A program made the position numbers and the translations under genes. From positions 1-64,000 of the forward strand of contig MAAE01000037.1 of NCBI GenBank assembly GCA_002162675.1: a stretch of DNA of 64,000 nt, given 5' to 3'. Shown piece after piece: positions 54,681-63,130 of this stretch; the first letter of the stretch is position 1, and each line of letters opens with the position of its first letter. Source of the DNA: Colwellia sp. 39_35_sub15_T18 (GTDB lineage: Bacteria > Pseudomonadota > Gammaproteobacteria > Enterobacterales > Alteromonadaceae). Below the pieces are notes generated by a model, which was not told the DNA's origin, made no database searches, and was given only the letters and a program-made list of their open reading frames with translations.

Positions 54681-55470
54681 GCTACTTAAAGTACAGGCCT
54701 TAACAAAGTCATATCAACATAAAGGCTATTGGCTCAATAGAAAACAAATTACAGTATTAGATTCGGTTTCATTTACCATTGAAGCGCATAAAACCTTAGC
54801 TATTATTGGGGAAACGGGTTCAGGGAAGTCGACCCTAGCACGTTTATTAGTAGGAGCAGAGGCCGCATCAAGCGGCAACATTTATTTAAATGGCCAAGAA
54901 TTAAAATCGGGTAGTTATAAACACAGATGTCAGCATATTCGCATGATATTTCAAGACTCTGGCACGACCCTTAATCCCAGTTTAACCATACAACAATTAC
55001 TTGATGAACCCCTAAAATTAAATACACCTTTTAGTGAAAAGAAACGCACTGAGCTGATCCGCATAACGCTGCAAAAAGTGGGCTTACTCGGCGATCACAT
55101 GAACTTTTATCCTCACATGTTTTCTGGTGGCCAAAAACAGCGTATATCGCTTGCTAGAGCGATAATTTTACAACCGCAAGTGATAATACTCGATGAAGCC
55201 TTAGCCTCGCTAGATCCATCGCTACGCTCGCAGATGATCAACTTATTGCTCGATCTTCAACAACAAATGGGCTTGGCTTATATTTTAATTTCTCATAATC
55301 TTGGCATCATCCGCCATTTCAGCGATGAAATTATGGTGTTGTCACAAGGAAAGGTTGTTGAGCGAGGAAATACACAAGAAATAATGACAAAGCCGCAACA
55401 CAAAACAACGCAAAAACTCATGTTGAATCAAAATTTTCAATTACGGGTAAAGAACCGATATAAAAGTTAG
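54673..55470 (+). CDS. sapF: Peptide ABC transporter ATPase SapF
   Basis: A 265-residue ABC ATPase. Walker A GETGSGKST, Q-loop FQDSGTTLNPSL, signature FSGGQKQRISLARA and Walker B VIILDEALASLD are all intact, unlike the degenerate signature of SapD. The two ATPases therefore likely form an asymmetric pair with one full-activity site. It is the last gene of pspF-sapABCDF; a palindrome at 55531-55568 may end transcription. Confidence 0.94.
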   Translation: MTELLKVQALTKSYQHKGYWLNRKQITVLDSVSFTIEAHKTLAIIGETGSGKSTLARLLVGAEAASSGNIYLNGQELKSGSYKHRCQHIRMIFQDSGTTLNPSLTIQQLLDEPLKLNTPFSEKKRTELIRITLQKVGLLGDHMNFYPHMFSGGQKQRISLARAIILQPQVIILDEALASLDPSLRSQMINLLLDLQQQMGLAYILISHNLGIIRHFSDEIMVLSQGKVVERGNTQEIMTKPQHKTTQKLMLNQNFQLRVKNRYKS

Positions 55471-55524
55471 CGAGCAATAAGTTTAAACACTCACTACCCG
55501 TAACTTACTACTATTTATGCTATT

Positions 55525-55587
55525 CGAAACTATTCACCACCGAGCCACGATGCTCTCTGTGGTGAATATTTATAAGCTGAATAATAC
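55525..55587. repeat. Intergenic palindromic repeat, copy 6 (short, inverted)
   Basis: TATTCACCAC and its exact reverse complement GTGGTGAATA (55531-55540, 55559-55568) enclose CGAGCCACGATGCTCTCT. TATAAGCTGAATAA follows, which is the reverse complement of the left end of the other copies. Only the two ends remain, so it is a minimal form. Between convergent sapF and ppiD it can act as a bidirectional terminator hairpin. Confidence 0.78.
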
Positions 55588-55624
55588 AAAGAAGTAAAGT
55601 AACTATGCAGCTCGTAACTTTTAT

Positions 55625-57541
55625 TTAATAGCTTGCTGGCTCAGCGACGGCTTTACGAGTAATTTCGGCATCAACTTTCAACGAGTCAACATAACTTTTA
55701 TACGCTGATTGAGCAAGTTGTGAAGTTTGTTGCTGAGCAATTTGCGGGTTAGCTGTTACATCTTTTACTTGTACAGCTTGTACTTCAACAAGCGCTAAGT
55801 CTCCGTTACTCAAGGCAACACTAGAGGCCGATACAGCATTGTCTTCAGGATGAGGCAATACAAAAGCTTCGCGGCTTATGCTTTGATCTAAATCACTGCT
55901 ATAACGAGCAACAGCTGCTTTATCGGTAAAACTGGCATCAAGTTTAGCCAATTGTTCGGTAATATCATTGCCAGCTTTAAATTGAACTAGCAAAGCCTCA
56001 ACAGTATCCTGTGCTTTTTGTGTCGCTTTTTGCGCAACTAGCACGGTTTTAATTTGAGCTTCAACTTCGGCAATAGGCTTAACATTAGCTTCTTGGTATG
56101 TGTCTAAACGTAATACCAAGGCAACTTCGTCATTAACTTCAATCAAGTCTGAATTCAGACTTTCTTGTAAAACTAATTCAGAAAATGCCGCATCAACAAT
56201 TTTAGCATTATCAAAAGGCACGGGATTGCCTTCGCGAGATAACCAAGCTGAGGTTTCAATTTTAGCATCAACCTCGTTAGCAGCATCTTCAAGACTGTCT
56301 GGATACTCAAAGCTAACTTGTGCTAGTTTTTGACTTTGCTCATAAAAAGCTTCTTGCGCTTTGTTGTTACTTACTGTCACTCTTAGCTCATCTTGTACCT
56401 CAGCTAAGCTTTGAATAACTTCGGCTTTAAGCTCTGTGAGTTTAATCAGATGGTAACCAAAGCTCGTTTTAACTAATTCAGTCGTGTCACCAACATTTTT
56501 CAAAGCAAAAGCCGCTTCATCAAAACTTGACTCCATAACACCCACTTCAAGGAAATCTAAATCACCGCCATTTTCACCACTAAAAGTATCATTAGATAAT
56601 TCTTTGGCTAAGACCGCAAAATCTTCACCTTGAGCAAGGCGTGCTAACACAGCTTCTGCTTGGATTTTAGCCGTTGCTTCACTGTCGCTATCGCCTTCGC
56701 TAAATTCAATTAAAATATGAGCCACTCGACGTTGCTCTGCTTTAGTAAAGCTAGCAACATTTTCTTGATAGTAATTAGCAATGTCTTCATCGGTAACGTT
56801 AATATCTTTAGCAATATCATTAACGTTTAAGCTAATGTAATTAACTTTAACTTGCTCTTTATTCTCGAAACGATTTTGGTTAGCTAAATAGTAAGCTTTA
56901 ATTTCTTCTTCACTAATCTCAAGATCAGACTCAAATTGCTTGGCAGCAATTGTCGCAAAGCGAATGTCACGCGTTTGATTTTGCAAGCTCAGTTGTAGCT
57001 TCTCTTGATAAGGTAAATTAAACTCGGTGGCAACAAGCGCTTGGCTTAATTGGCGGCGAGTCATTTCTACCCGTAAATAATCACGAAAATCTGATGATTG
57101 AAAAAAACCAGCTTGGTTAATAATTGCCAAATAACGGTTGTTATCAAAAGTGCCATCAACTTGAAACTCAGTCATGGTTCTGATGGTTTGCTTTAAACGT
57201 TTATCAGAAACACGAATAGCTAAGCTGTTGGCACTTTGATCAATAAGCTTTTCATTGATTAAATTGTCTAGCACACCTTGGCGGAAATTAGCCATGTAAT
57301 TACTATCACTTGATAAGGTATCAAACATTTCACCAAATTGCTGTGCCATACGGCCACGCTGTGCTTGGTATGCTTTATTAAATGCCTGCTGGCTAATTTT
57401 TTCACCGTTCACTGTCGCCACAGAAGTGTCGACTGAATTGGTATAACTACCAATACCTGCGACGGCAAACGTTAATATAATTAGACCAAGAATAATTTTA
57501 GCGGTTAAGCCTTGCGAACTTTCACGGATATTTTCTAACAT
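55625..57541 (-). CDS. ppiD: Periplasmic folding chaperone/PPIase PpiD
   Basis: A 638-residue inner-membrane-anchored chaperone with one membrane helix (about 14-33: TAKIILGLIILTFAVAGIG) and a SurA-like N-terminal region (about 35-200). One parvulin domain lies at about 266-365 (RRVAHILIEFSEG, GGDLDFLEVGVM, TSFGYHLIKLTE), followed by a long C-terminal domain. It assists outer-membrane and secreted proteins as they leave the Sec translocon. Its location downstream of hupB is conserved in gammaproteobacteria; a terminator lies between them. Confidence 0.95.
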   Translation of the reverse strand: MLENIRESSQGLTAKIILGLIILTFAVAGIGSYTNSVDTSVATVNGEKISQQAFNKAYQAQRGRMAQQFGEMFDTLSSDSNYMANFRQGVLDNLINEKLIDQSANSLAIRVSDKRLKQTIRTMTEFQVDGTFDNNRYLAIINQAGFFQSSDFRDYLRVEMTRRQLSQALVATEFNLPYQEKLQLSLQNQTRDIRFATIAAKQFESDLEISEEEIKAYYLANQNRFENKEQVKVNYISLNVNDIAKDINVTDEDIANYYQENVASFTKAEQRRVAHILIEFSEGDSDSEATAKIQAEAVLARLAQGEDFAVLAKELSNDTFSGENGGDLDFLEVGVMESSFDEAAFALKNVGDTTELVKTSFGYHLIKLTELKAEVIQSLAEVQDELRVTVSNNKAQEAFYEQSQKLAQVSFEYPDSLEDAANEVDAKIETSAWLSREGNPVPFDNAKIVDAAFSELVLQESLNSDLIEVNDEVALVLRLDTYQEANVKPIAEVEAQIKTVLVAQKATQKAQDTVEALLVQFKAGNDITEQLAKLDASFTDKAAVARYSSDLDQSISREAFVLPHPEDNAVSASSVALSNGDLALVEVQAVQVKDVTANPQIAQQQTSQLAQSAYKSYVDSLKVDAEITRKAVAEPASY

Positions 57542-57715
57542 CTTTATCTCTTTCTTAAGGTAAAAACCCTACTGAGCCGATTACTGTAAATATAATGATT
57601 TATAAACAATAGCGACTATAATTTTTTGTTGCTCGTGATTTTAGCAGATGCAGACCACCGCTTGAAGTACAAGATTGCTTTTATTTGATGAAATAATTTT
57701 CAACAAAGCTAAAAG

Positions 57716-57742
57716 CAAAAAACCACCAGATGGTGGTCTTTA
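57716..57742 (-). terminator. Rho-independent terminator of hupB
   Basis: The stem AAACCACCA / TGGTGGT(C)TTT with a two-base loop is followed on the minus strand by TTTTTTGCTTTT. It lies about 50 bases after the hupB stop codon. Confidence 0.85.
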
Positions 57743-57791
57743 AATATATTCTTAATATAGAAAAAAATTGCCCGAAGCAATTTAATCAATA

Positions 57792-58067
57792 TTAGCCATT
57801 ACAAGAATCTTTTAATGCTTTACCCGCTTTAAAAGATGGTATTTTAGCAGCAGCGATTTGAATAGTAGCACCAGTTTGTGGATTACGGCCAGTGCGCGCA
57901 GCACGGTCACGTACAGAGAAAGTACCAAAACCAACTAGAGCAACTTGCTCACCATTTTGTAATTCTTCAGTTACAGCGCCAATAAATGAATCTAATGCAC
58001 GACCCGCAGCCGCTTTAGAAATGTCAGCGCCTTCAGAAATTTTCTCGATAAGTTGAGATTTATTCAC
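57792..58067 (-). CDS. hupB: DNA-binding protein HU-beta
   Basis: A 91-residue histone-like protein. [54 protein letters not shown] (the DNA-binding arm) and [12 protein letters not shown] are nearly those of E. coli HupB. The start is GTG at 58067, supported by AGGGG nine bases upstream and by exact match to the family N-terminus; E. coli hupB also uses GTG. It follows lon in the conserved lon-hupB-ppiD order. Confidence 0.97.
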   Translation of the reverse strand: MNKSQLIEKISEGADISKAAAGRALDSFIGAVTEELQNGEQVALVGFGTFSVRDRAARTGRNPQTGATIQIAAAKIPSFKAGKALKDSCNG

Positions 58068-58230
58068 AGTGTATACCCCTTCAATTGTTATTATTACAAC
58101 GCTATTTTACTTCTCTTTCTCTTTCATAGAGAGTTGAATAAAAATTCGTCCTACAAAAACAAACGTTACATTTATTTAACATTTGTTTCTTTTGAACATC
58201 ATACGTCGAGTTTAAAAAATACTATTACGA

Positions 58231-58280
58231 CTAGACCTCAACCAAAAATGCCTCTTAGGCATACTAAACAAGGGGTCTAG
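58231..58280. other. Nested inverted repeats between lon and hupB
   Basis: CTAGACC (58231-58237) and GGTCTAG (58274-58280) enclose a second perfect hairpin ATGCCT-CTT-AGGCAT (58248-58262). The element sits in the 345-base gap 58068-58412, upstream of hupB and downstream of lon. It may be a structured 5' leader of hupB, the lon terminator region or an operator. There is no clear T-run. Nothing else definite is seen in the gap. Confidence 0.45.
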
Positions 58281-58412
58281 CGACATAAGCGTAGTTAACT
58301 TACCATAGTTTCAGCGTTTTCAAAGCCTTTATTTCATTTTTCCGTACTTTTTTTACTGTTTTTCGATTTTTTTACTGATTTGCATCAAAAAACAACTTCT
58401 CTCGGATAGAAA

Positions 58413-60758
58413 TTACTCTGCTTGCCACTGCTCTACTGGGTGTTCGAGCGCTATTGACAGCACTTCATCAATCCACTTCACCGGGTGAATAGACAGGTCA
58501 GCTTTAACATTTTCAGGGATCTCTTTTAGATCACGAGCATTTTCATGTGGAATAATCACTGTTTTAATACCACCGCGATGTGCCGCTAAAAGTTTCTCTT
58601 TTAAGCCACCAATAGCGAGCACTTCACCACGTAAAGTTATCTCCCCTGTCATCGCCACTTCAGCTTTGACTGGATTACCCGTTAAACTAGAAACAAGCGC
58701 GGTGCACATACCAATACCCGCACTTGGACCATCTTTGGGTGTCGCACCTTCAGGTACATGCACGTGTATATCACGTTTCTCATAAAAATTTTCATTAATA
58801 CGCAGTTTTTCAGTTCTACTACGCACTACCGTCATGGCCGCTTGAATTGACTCTTGCATAACATCACCTAACGAGCCGGTATAGGTAAGCTTACCTTTAC
58901 CAGGCACAGAGGCCGTTTCAATAGTTAATAATTCGCCGCCTACTTGTGTCCAGGCTAACCCTGTCACTAAACCAACACGATTTTCATCATCGGCTTTACC
59001 ATAGTCGTGGCGTTGTATGCCTAGATACTCATCTAAGTTATCTTGATTAATCGCTACACTTTTCAAATTTTTATCAAGCAATATGGCCTTTACTGCTTTA
59101 CGACATAGTTTTGAAATCTCACGCTCTAGGTTTCTTACCCCAGCTTCTCGAGTGTAATAACGAATAATGCCAATAATAGCGCTATCATCAATATCAATTT
59201 CGTTAGCTTTTAAACCATTGCGCTTAATTTGTTTATTAAGTAAATGATCACGGGCAATGTTCAGCTTTTCATCTTCGGTATAACCCGACAAACGAATAAC
59301 TTCCATACGGTCAAGCAATGGCCCTGGAATATCCATGCTATTAGACGTAGCAACGAACATAACGTCTGATAAGTCATAATCAACTTCTAAATAATGATCA
59401 TTAAAGTTTGAGTTCTGTTCGGGATCTAAAACCTCAAGTAATGCTGACGCTGGATCACCACGCATGTCTGATGCCATTTTATCAATTTCATCTAACAAAA
59501 ATAATGGGTTTTTCACGCCAACTTTTGACATTTTTTGAATTAACTTACCTGGCAAAGAGCCAATATAAGTTCGGCGATGGCCACGAATTTCGGCTTCATC
59601 TCGTACACCACCTAGTGCCATGCGTACATATTGTCGCCCGGTAGATTTGGCAATAGACTGCCCTAACGAAGTTTTACCAACCCCAGGAGGACCCACTAAA
59701 CATAGAATAGGACCTTTAAGCTGACTAACTCTTTGTTGTACCGCTAGATATTCAAGAATACGCTCTTTCACTTTATCTAAGCCGTAATGATCTTTATCTA
59801 ACACTTCTTGCGCTAAAGTGAGGTTGCGTTTTAGTTTGCTGCGCTTTTTCCATGGCACATTAATCATACAGTCAATATAACTTCTCACTACGGTCGCTTC
59901 TGCTGACATAGGAGACATCATTTTAAGTTTTTGTAACTCAGCTAATGTTTTCTCTTTTGCCTCTTTCGGCATTTGTGCTTCGTCAATACGTTTAGCCATT
60001 TGCTCAAGCTCATCGGGTGTTTCATCACCTTCGTTAAGCTCTTTTTGAATGGCTTTCATTTGCTCATTCAAATAATATTCACGCTGACTTTTTTCCATTT
60101 GCTTTTTCACGCGAGTACGAATTTTCTTTTCCACTTGCAGTATGTCTATTTCACCTTCCATTAATGCCATTAAGTGTTCTAAACGCTTGGCTACATCGAT
60201 TATTTCTAATACTTTTTGCTTTTCTGCTAATTTTAATGGCATGTGTGCTGCCATCGTATCGGCAAGCTGTTGCGCATCATCAATACCTGAAACGGAGGTA
60301 AGCACCTCAGGTGGAATTTTTTTATTTAATTTTACATAACCTTCAAATTGTGAAATTGCCGAACGTATTAATACTTCATGATCATCAATGGCTTCACTTA
60401 CCGCATCTAAATATTCTATATCGGCGCTAAAGTATTCTTGGGTTTCAACAAATTGACAGACACGAGCACGTTGCACGCCTTCGACTAAAACTTTCACTGT
60501 GCCATCAGGCAACTTCAACATTTGTAGAATGGTGGCAACAGTACCTGTTTGGTAAACATCATCTGCTTGAGGATCATCAATAGCAGCATCTTTTTGTGCT
60601 ACTAAAAATACTAGTTTGTCGTTTTCCATCGCAAGATCTAAACAGCGAATAGATTTTTCACGGCCAACAAATAATGGAATAACCATTTGTGGATATACAA
60701 CCACATCGCGTAAGGCAAGAACGGGGATTTCAACTACAGCAGATAATTCTTCAGTCAT
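58413..60758 (-). CDS. lon: ATP-dependent protease Lon
   Basis: A 781-residue LonA protease. It has an N-terminal substrate-binding domain (1-about 300), an AAA+ domain with Walker [10 protein letters not shown] and Walker [10 protein letters not shown], and a C-terminal protease domain with the catalytic Ser in [11 protein letters not shown] and Lys in [15 protein letters not shown]. The length is nearly that of E. coli Lon. It degrades damaged and regulatory proteins in the cytoplasm. A sigma-32-type promoter lies 43-71 bases upstream, so heat-shock induction is expected. The clpX terminator lies just before that promoter, making lon a separate unit. Confidence 0.98.
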   Translation of the reverse strand: MTEELSAVVEIPVLALRDVVVYPQMVIPLFVGREKSIRCLDLAMENDKLVFLVAQKDAAIDDPQADDVYQTGTVATILQMLKLPDGTVKVLVEGVQRARVCQFVETQEYFSADIEYLDAVSEAIDDHEVLIRSAISQFEGYVKLNKKIPPEVLTSVSGIDDAQQLADTMAAHMPLKLAEKQKVLEIIDVAKRLEHLMALMEGEIDILQVEKKIRTRVKKQMEKSQREYYLNEQMKAIQKELNEGDETPDELEQMAKRIDEAQMPKEAKEKTLAELQKLKMMSPMSAEATVVRSYIDCMINVPWKKRSKLKRNLTLAQEVLDKDHYGLDKVKERILEYLAVQQRVSQLKGPILCLVGPPGVGKTSLGQSIAKSTGRQYVRMALGGVRDEAEIRGHRRTYIGSLPGKLIQKMSKVGVKNPLFLLDEIDKMASDMRGDPASALLEVLDPEQNSNFNDHYLEVDYDLSDVMFVATSNSMDIPGPLLDRMEVIRLSGYTEDEKLNIARDHLLNKQIKRNGLKANEIDIDDSAIIGIIRYYTREAGVRNLEREISKLCRKAVKAILLDKNLKSVAINQDNLDEYLGIQRHDYGKADDENRVGLVTGLAWTQVGGELLTIETASVPGKGKLTYTGSLGDVMQESIQAAMTVVRSRTEKLRINENFYEKRDIHVHVPEGATPKDGPSAGIGMCTALVSSLTGNPVKAEVAMTGEITLRGEVLAIGGLKEKLLAAHRGGIKTVIIPHENARDLKEIPENVKADLSIHPVKWIDEVLSIALEHPVEQWQAE

Positions 60759-60800
60759 GACTGTCTCTTTGAGGAAAGTAATAATTTCTTAATAAAAACT

Positions 60801-60829
60801 ATATGGGGAGGACAGCTAGCACTTTCAAT
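60801..60829 (-). promoter_or_regulatory. Sigma-32 heat-shock promoter of lon
   Basis: On the minus strand ATTGAAA is followed after 14 bases by CCCCATATA. The second element fits the sigma-32 -10 consensus (CCCCATNTA) exactly and the first is close to CTTGAAA, with spacing in the usual range. It begins just after the clpX terminator and ends about 43 bases before the lon ATG. Confidence 0.8.
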
Positions 60830-60834
60830 GATAT

Positions 60835-60862
60835 AAATAAAAAAAGAGCCTTTCGGCTCTTT
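60835..60862 (-). terminator. Rho-independent terminator of clpX
   Basis: AAAGAGCC / GGCTCTTT with loop TTTC is followed on the minus strand by seven T's. It lies about 60 bases after the clpX stop codon and just upstream of the lon promoter. Confidence 0.9.
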
Positions 60863-60921
60863 AATCGTACGTATGATATACGCTAGTTGTTTACTTAGCG
60901 TTTACTTAACTTAGCGGCAGC

Positions 60922-62199
60922 TTATTCAGATGCCGCTTGATCGGGTTGGCTATCATAAATAACTAAAGGCTTAGATTCGCCTTTAATGGTAGTTTCATCA
61001 ACCACAACCTTACTAACATTATCCATGGACGGTAATTCATACATGGTATCAAGTAGTACAGCTTCAACAATTGAGCGTAAACCACGTGCTCCTGTTTTTC
61101 TGTCCATCGCTTTTCGAGCAATAGCGTGTAAAGCATCTTCTCTAAACTCAAGTTCAACGTTTTCCATATCAAACAAGGCAATAAACTGTTTAGTTAACGC
61201 ATTTTTAGGCTCTTGAAGAATTTGTATCAAAGCTGATTCATCTAATTCTCGTAAAGTTGCCACAACCGGTAAACGGCCAATGAACTCTGGAATTAAACCA
61301 TATTTGACTAAATCTTCTGGTTCAACATCCTCAAGACGTTCGGTAAGTGATATTTCTTGATCTTTACCACGTACATCAGCACCAAAACCTATGCCGGTTC
61401 CTGTATGACAACGCTGCTCAATCACTTTATCAAGGCCCGCAAAAGCGCCACCACAGATAAAGAGTATTTTAGAGGTATCAACTTGCAAAAATTCTTGTTG
61501 TGGATGCTTACGACCACCTTGTGGTGGTACAGAAGCAATCGTGCCTTCAATTAACTTTAATAACGCTTGCTGTACACCTTCACCAGAAACATCACGCGTG
61601 ATAGATGGGTTATCAGATTTACGTGAAATTTTGTCAATTTCATCAATGTAAACGATACCACGTTGCGCTTTTTCAACATCATAATCACATTTCTGTAATA
61701 GTTTTTGAATAATGTTTTCTACATCTTCACCCACATAACCGGCCTCGGTTAAGGTGGTTGCATCGGCCATGGTAAAGGGTACATCAAGCAAGCGCGCAAG
61801 TGTTTGCGCTAATAGCGTTTTACCGCTACCTGTTGGACCAATGAGTAGAATATTACTTTTACTCAGCTCAATACCATTATGAGAATCACCGTTACGTAAA
61901 CGTTTGTAATGGTTATATACAGCGACGGCTAATACTTTTTTCGCATGATCTTGACCAATAACGTAATCATCTAAACTTTCACGTATCTCAATTGGCGAAG
62001 GCAGTGCTTCGTTCTCTTCTTTTGGCGAAATTTCTTTTATTTCTTCACGAATAATATCGTTACACAATTCAACACATTCATCGCAAACAAATACTGATGG
62101 GCCAGCGATTAGTTTACGTACTTCGTGTTGGCTTTTGCCACAAAACGAACAGTAAAGTAACTTGCCGCTATCACCGTCACCACTTTTAATATCGGTCAT
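60922..62199 (-). CDS. clpX: ClpXP protease ATPase subunit ClpX
   Basis: A 425-residue AAA+ unfoldase. The zinc-binding domain has C17-x2-C20 and C39-x2-C42. Walker A GPTGSGKT is at 121-128, pore loop AGYVGED follows, Walker B is [10 protein letters not shown], and an IGF loop ([10 protein letters not shown]) docks on ClpP. Length matches E. coli ClpX. It unfolds ssrA-tagged and other substrates and feeds them to ClpP, whose gene is directly upstream. An extended -10 promoter and a hairpin lie between the two genes, so clpX may have its own transcript. Confidence 0.98.
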   Translation of the reverse strand: MTDIKSGDGDSGKLLYCSFCGKSQHEVRKLIAGPSVFVCDECVELCNDIIREEIKEISPKEENEALPSPIEIRESLDDYVIGQDHAKKVLAVAVYNHYKRLRNGDSHNGIELSKSNILLIGPTGSGKTLLAQTLARLLDVPFTMADATTLTEAGYVGEDVENIIQKLLQKCDYDVEKAQRGIVYIDEIDKISRKSDNPSITRDVSGEGVQQALLKLIEGTIASVPPQGGRKHPQQEFLQVDTSKILFICGGAFAGLDKVIEQRCHTGTGIGFGADVRGKDQEISLTERLEDVEPEDLVKYGLIPEFIGRLPVVATLRELDESALIQILQEPKNALTKQFIALFDMENVELEFREDALHAIARKAMDRKTGARGLRSIVEAVLLDTMYELPSMDNVSKVVVDETTIKGESKPLVIYDSQPDQAASE

Positions 62200-62267
62200 G
62201 CCCTACCTCTAAATCTAATAAATCCATTAACTACTACTATTTCTAATTACACTATCACTGTAAATAA

Positions 62268-62276
62268 ATTATAGCA
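62268..62276 (-). promoter_or_regulatory. Candidate extended -10 promoter for clpX
   Basis: On the minus strand TATGCTATAAT gives TGC directly before a perfect TATAAT. It lies about 70 bases before the clpX start. No good -35 is present, as is common for extended -10 promoters. Confidence 0.45.
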
Positions 62277-62299
62277 TAGTAGTCATTTAATCATTTTCT

Positions 62300-62328
62300 A
62301 ACTGACATTAAACACATTAATGCCAGTT
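62300..62328 (-). terminator. Hairpin between clpP and clpX
   Basis: AACTGRCATTAA arms (one G-T pair) form a 12-bp stem with a five-base loop, 23 bases after the clpP stop. There is no T-run, so it may be a weak terminator or an RNA-processing hairpin in the clpP-clpX transcript. Confidence 0.4.
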
Positions 62329-62350
62329 AACAGTTATTGTTAAAATGAAA

Positions 62351-63022
62351 CTAACTGTTTCTTTGTTCTAATATGGCGTCAACTAAGCCATATTCAACCG
62401 CACTTTCTGCACTTAAGAAATTATCACGGTCAGTATCTTTAGAAACGGTTTCAAGTGGTTGCCCGGTATGCTCTGCCATTAAACGATTTAATTTATCTTT
62501 AATGTATAAAATTTCTTTTGCATGAATCTCAAAATCAGAGGCTTGCCCTTGGAATCCGCCCAAAGGTTGATGGATCATCACTCGTGCATTCGGTAAACAA
62601 TAACGCTTACCTTTTTCACCACCTGAGAGTAAAAATGCCCCCATACTTGCCGCTTGACCAATACAAACTGTGCTGATGTTAGGCTTGATAAACTTCATAG
62701 TATCGTAAATTGCCATGCCCGCAGTTACAGAGCCACCTGGCGAATTTATATAGAGAAAAATATCTTTTTCTGGGCTTTCAGACTCTAAAAACAGTAACTG
62801 AGCAATAATTAAATTAGCCATGTGATCTTCAACCTGACCACATAGAAAAATCACTCGCTCTTTAAGTAAGCGTGAATAAATATCATAAGAACGCTCACCT
62901 TTAGCAGTTTGTTCAACTACCATAGGCACTAAAGCACTTTCAATTGCGCTAGCTGAGCCTGAGTTTGTTGCCGAAGAATGAGCTTGAGACATGTTTTGAG
63001 AGTTAAACTGAGAATTAAACAA
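62351..63022 (-). CDS. clpP: ATP-dependent Clp protease proteolytic subunit ClpP
   Basis: A 223-residue serine protease. The catalytic triad is visible: Ser126 in GQAASMGAF, His151 in MIHQPLGG and Asp200 in DTDRDNF. Numbering is shifted by exactly 15 from E. coli ClpP because of a longer Ser/Asn/Gln-rich propeptide. The start is TTG at 63022 with AAGGAA six bases upstream; the next ATG (ten codons in) lacks a ribosome site. It forms the double heptamer barrel of ClpXP/ClpAP. It lies downstream of tig with a terminator-like hairpin between them. Confidence 0.97.
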   Translation of the reverse strand: MFNSQFNSQNMSQAHSSATNSGSASAIESALVPMVVEQTAKGERSYDIYSRLLKERVIFLCGQVEDHMANLIIAQLLFLESESPEKDIFLYINSPGGSVTAGMAIYDTMKFIKPNISTVCIGQAASMGAFLLSGGEKGKRYCLPNARVMIHQPLGGFQGQASDFEIHAKEILYIKDKLNRLMAEHTGQPLETVSKDTDRDNFLSAESAVEYGLVDAILEQRNS

Positions 63023-63041
63023 ATGTATTCCTTCCCTTTAT

Positions 63042-63081
63042 AAAAAGTAAAATGGCTTATATGTTTCCATATAAGCCATTT
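63042..63081 (-). terminator. Terminator or attenuator between tig and clpP
   Basis: A perfect 13-bp stem AAATGGCTTATAT / ATATAAGCCATTT with a six-base loop is followed on the minus strand by TTTTACTTTTTA. It lies about 50 bases after the tig stop and about 20 before the clpP start codon. Confidence 0.8.
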
Positions 63082-63106
63082 AAGCGATTGCTTAGCTTAA
63101 TGTCAA
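63078..63106 (-). promoter_or_regulatory. Candidate sigma-70 promoter for clpP
   Basis: TTGACA (63101-63106, minus strand) is separated by 17 bases from TTAAAT (63078-63083). The -35 is perfect and the spacing ideal; the -10 is weak. The -10 overlaps the upstream arm of the hairpin, so transcripts from here would lack a complete terminator stem. Confidence 0.4.
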
Positions 63107-63130
63107 TCGAAAATAGAACAGATAGGTATA

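Noticed and set aside
35083-55587. CRISPR array interpretation of the repeated sequences
   Set aside because: Copies are kilobases apart, palindromic throughout and variable in length, with no regular spacers and no cas genes.
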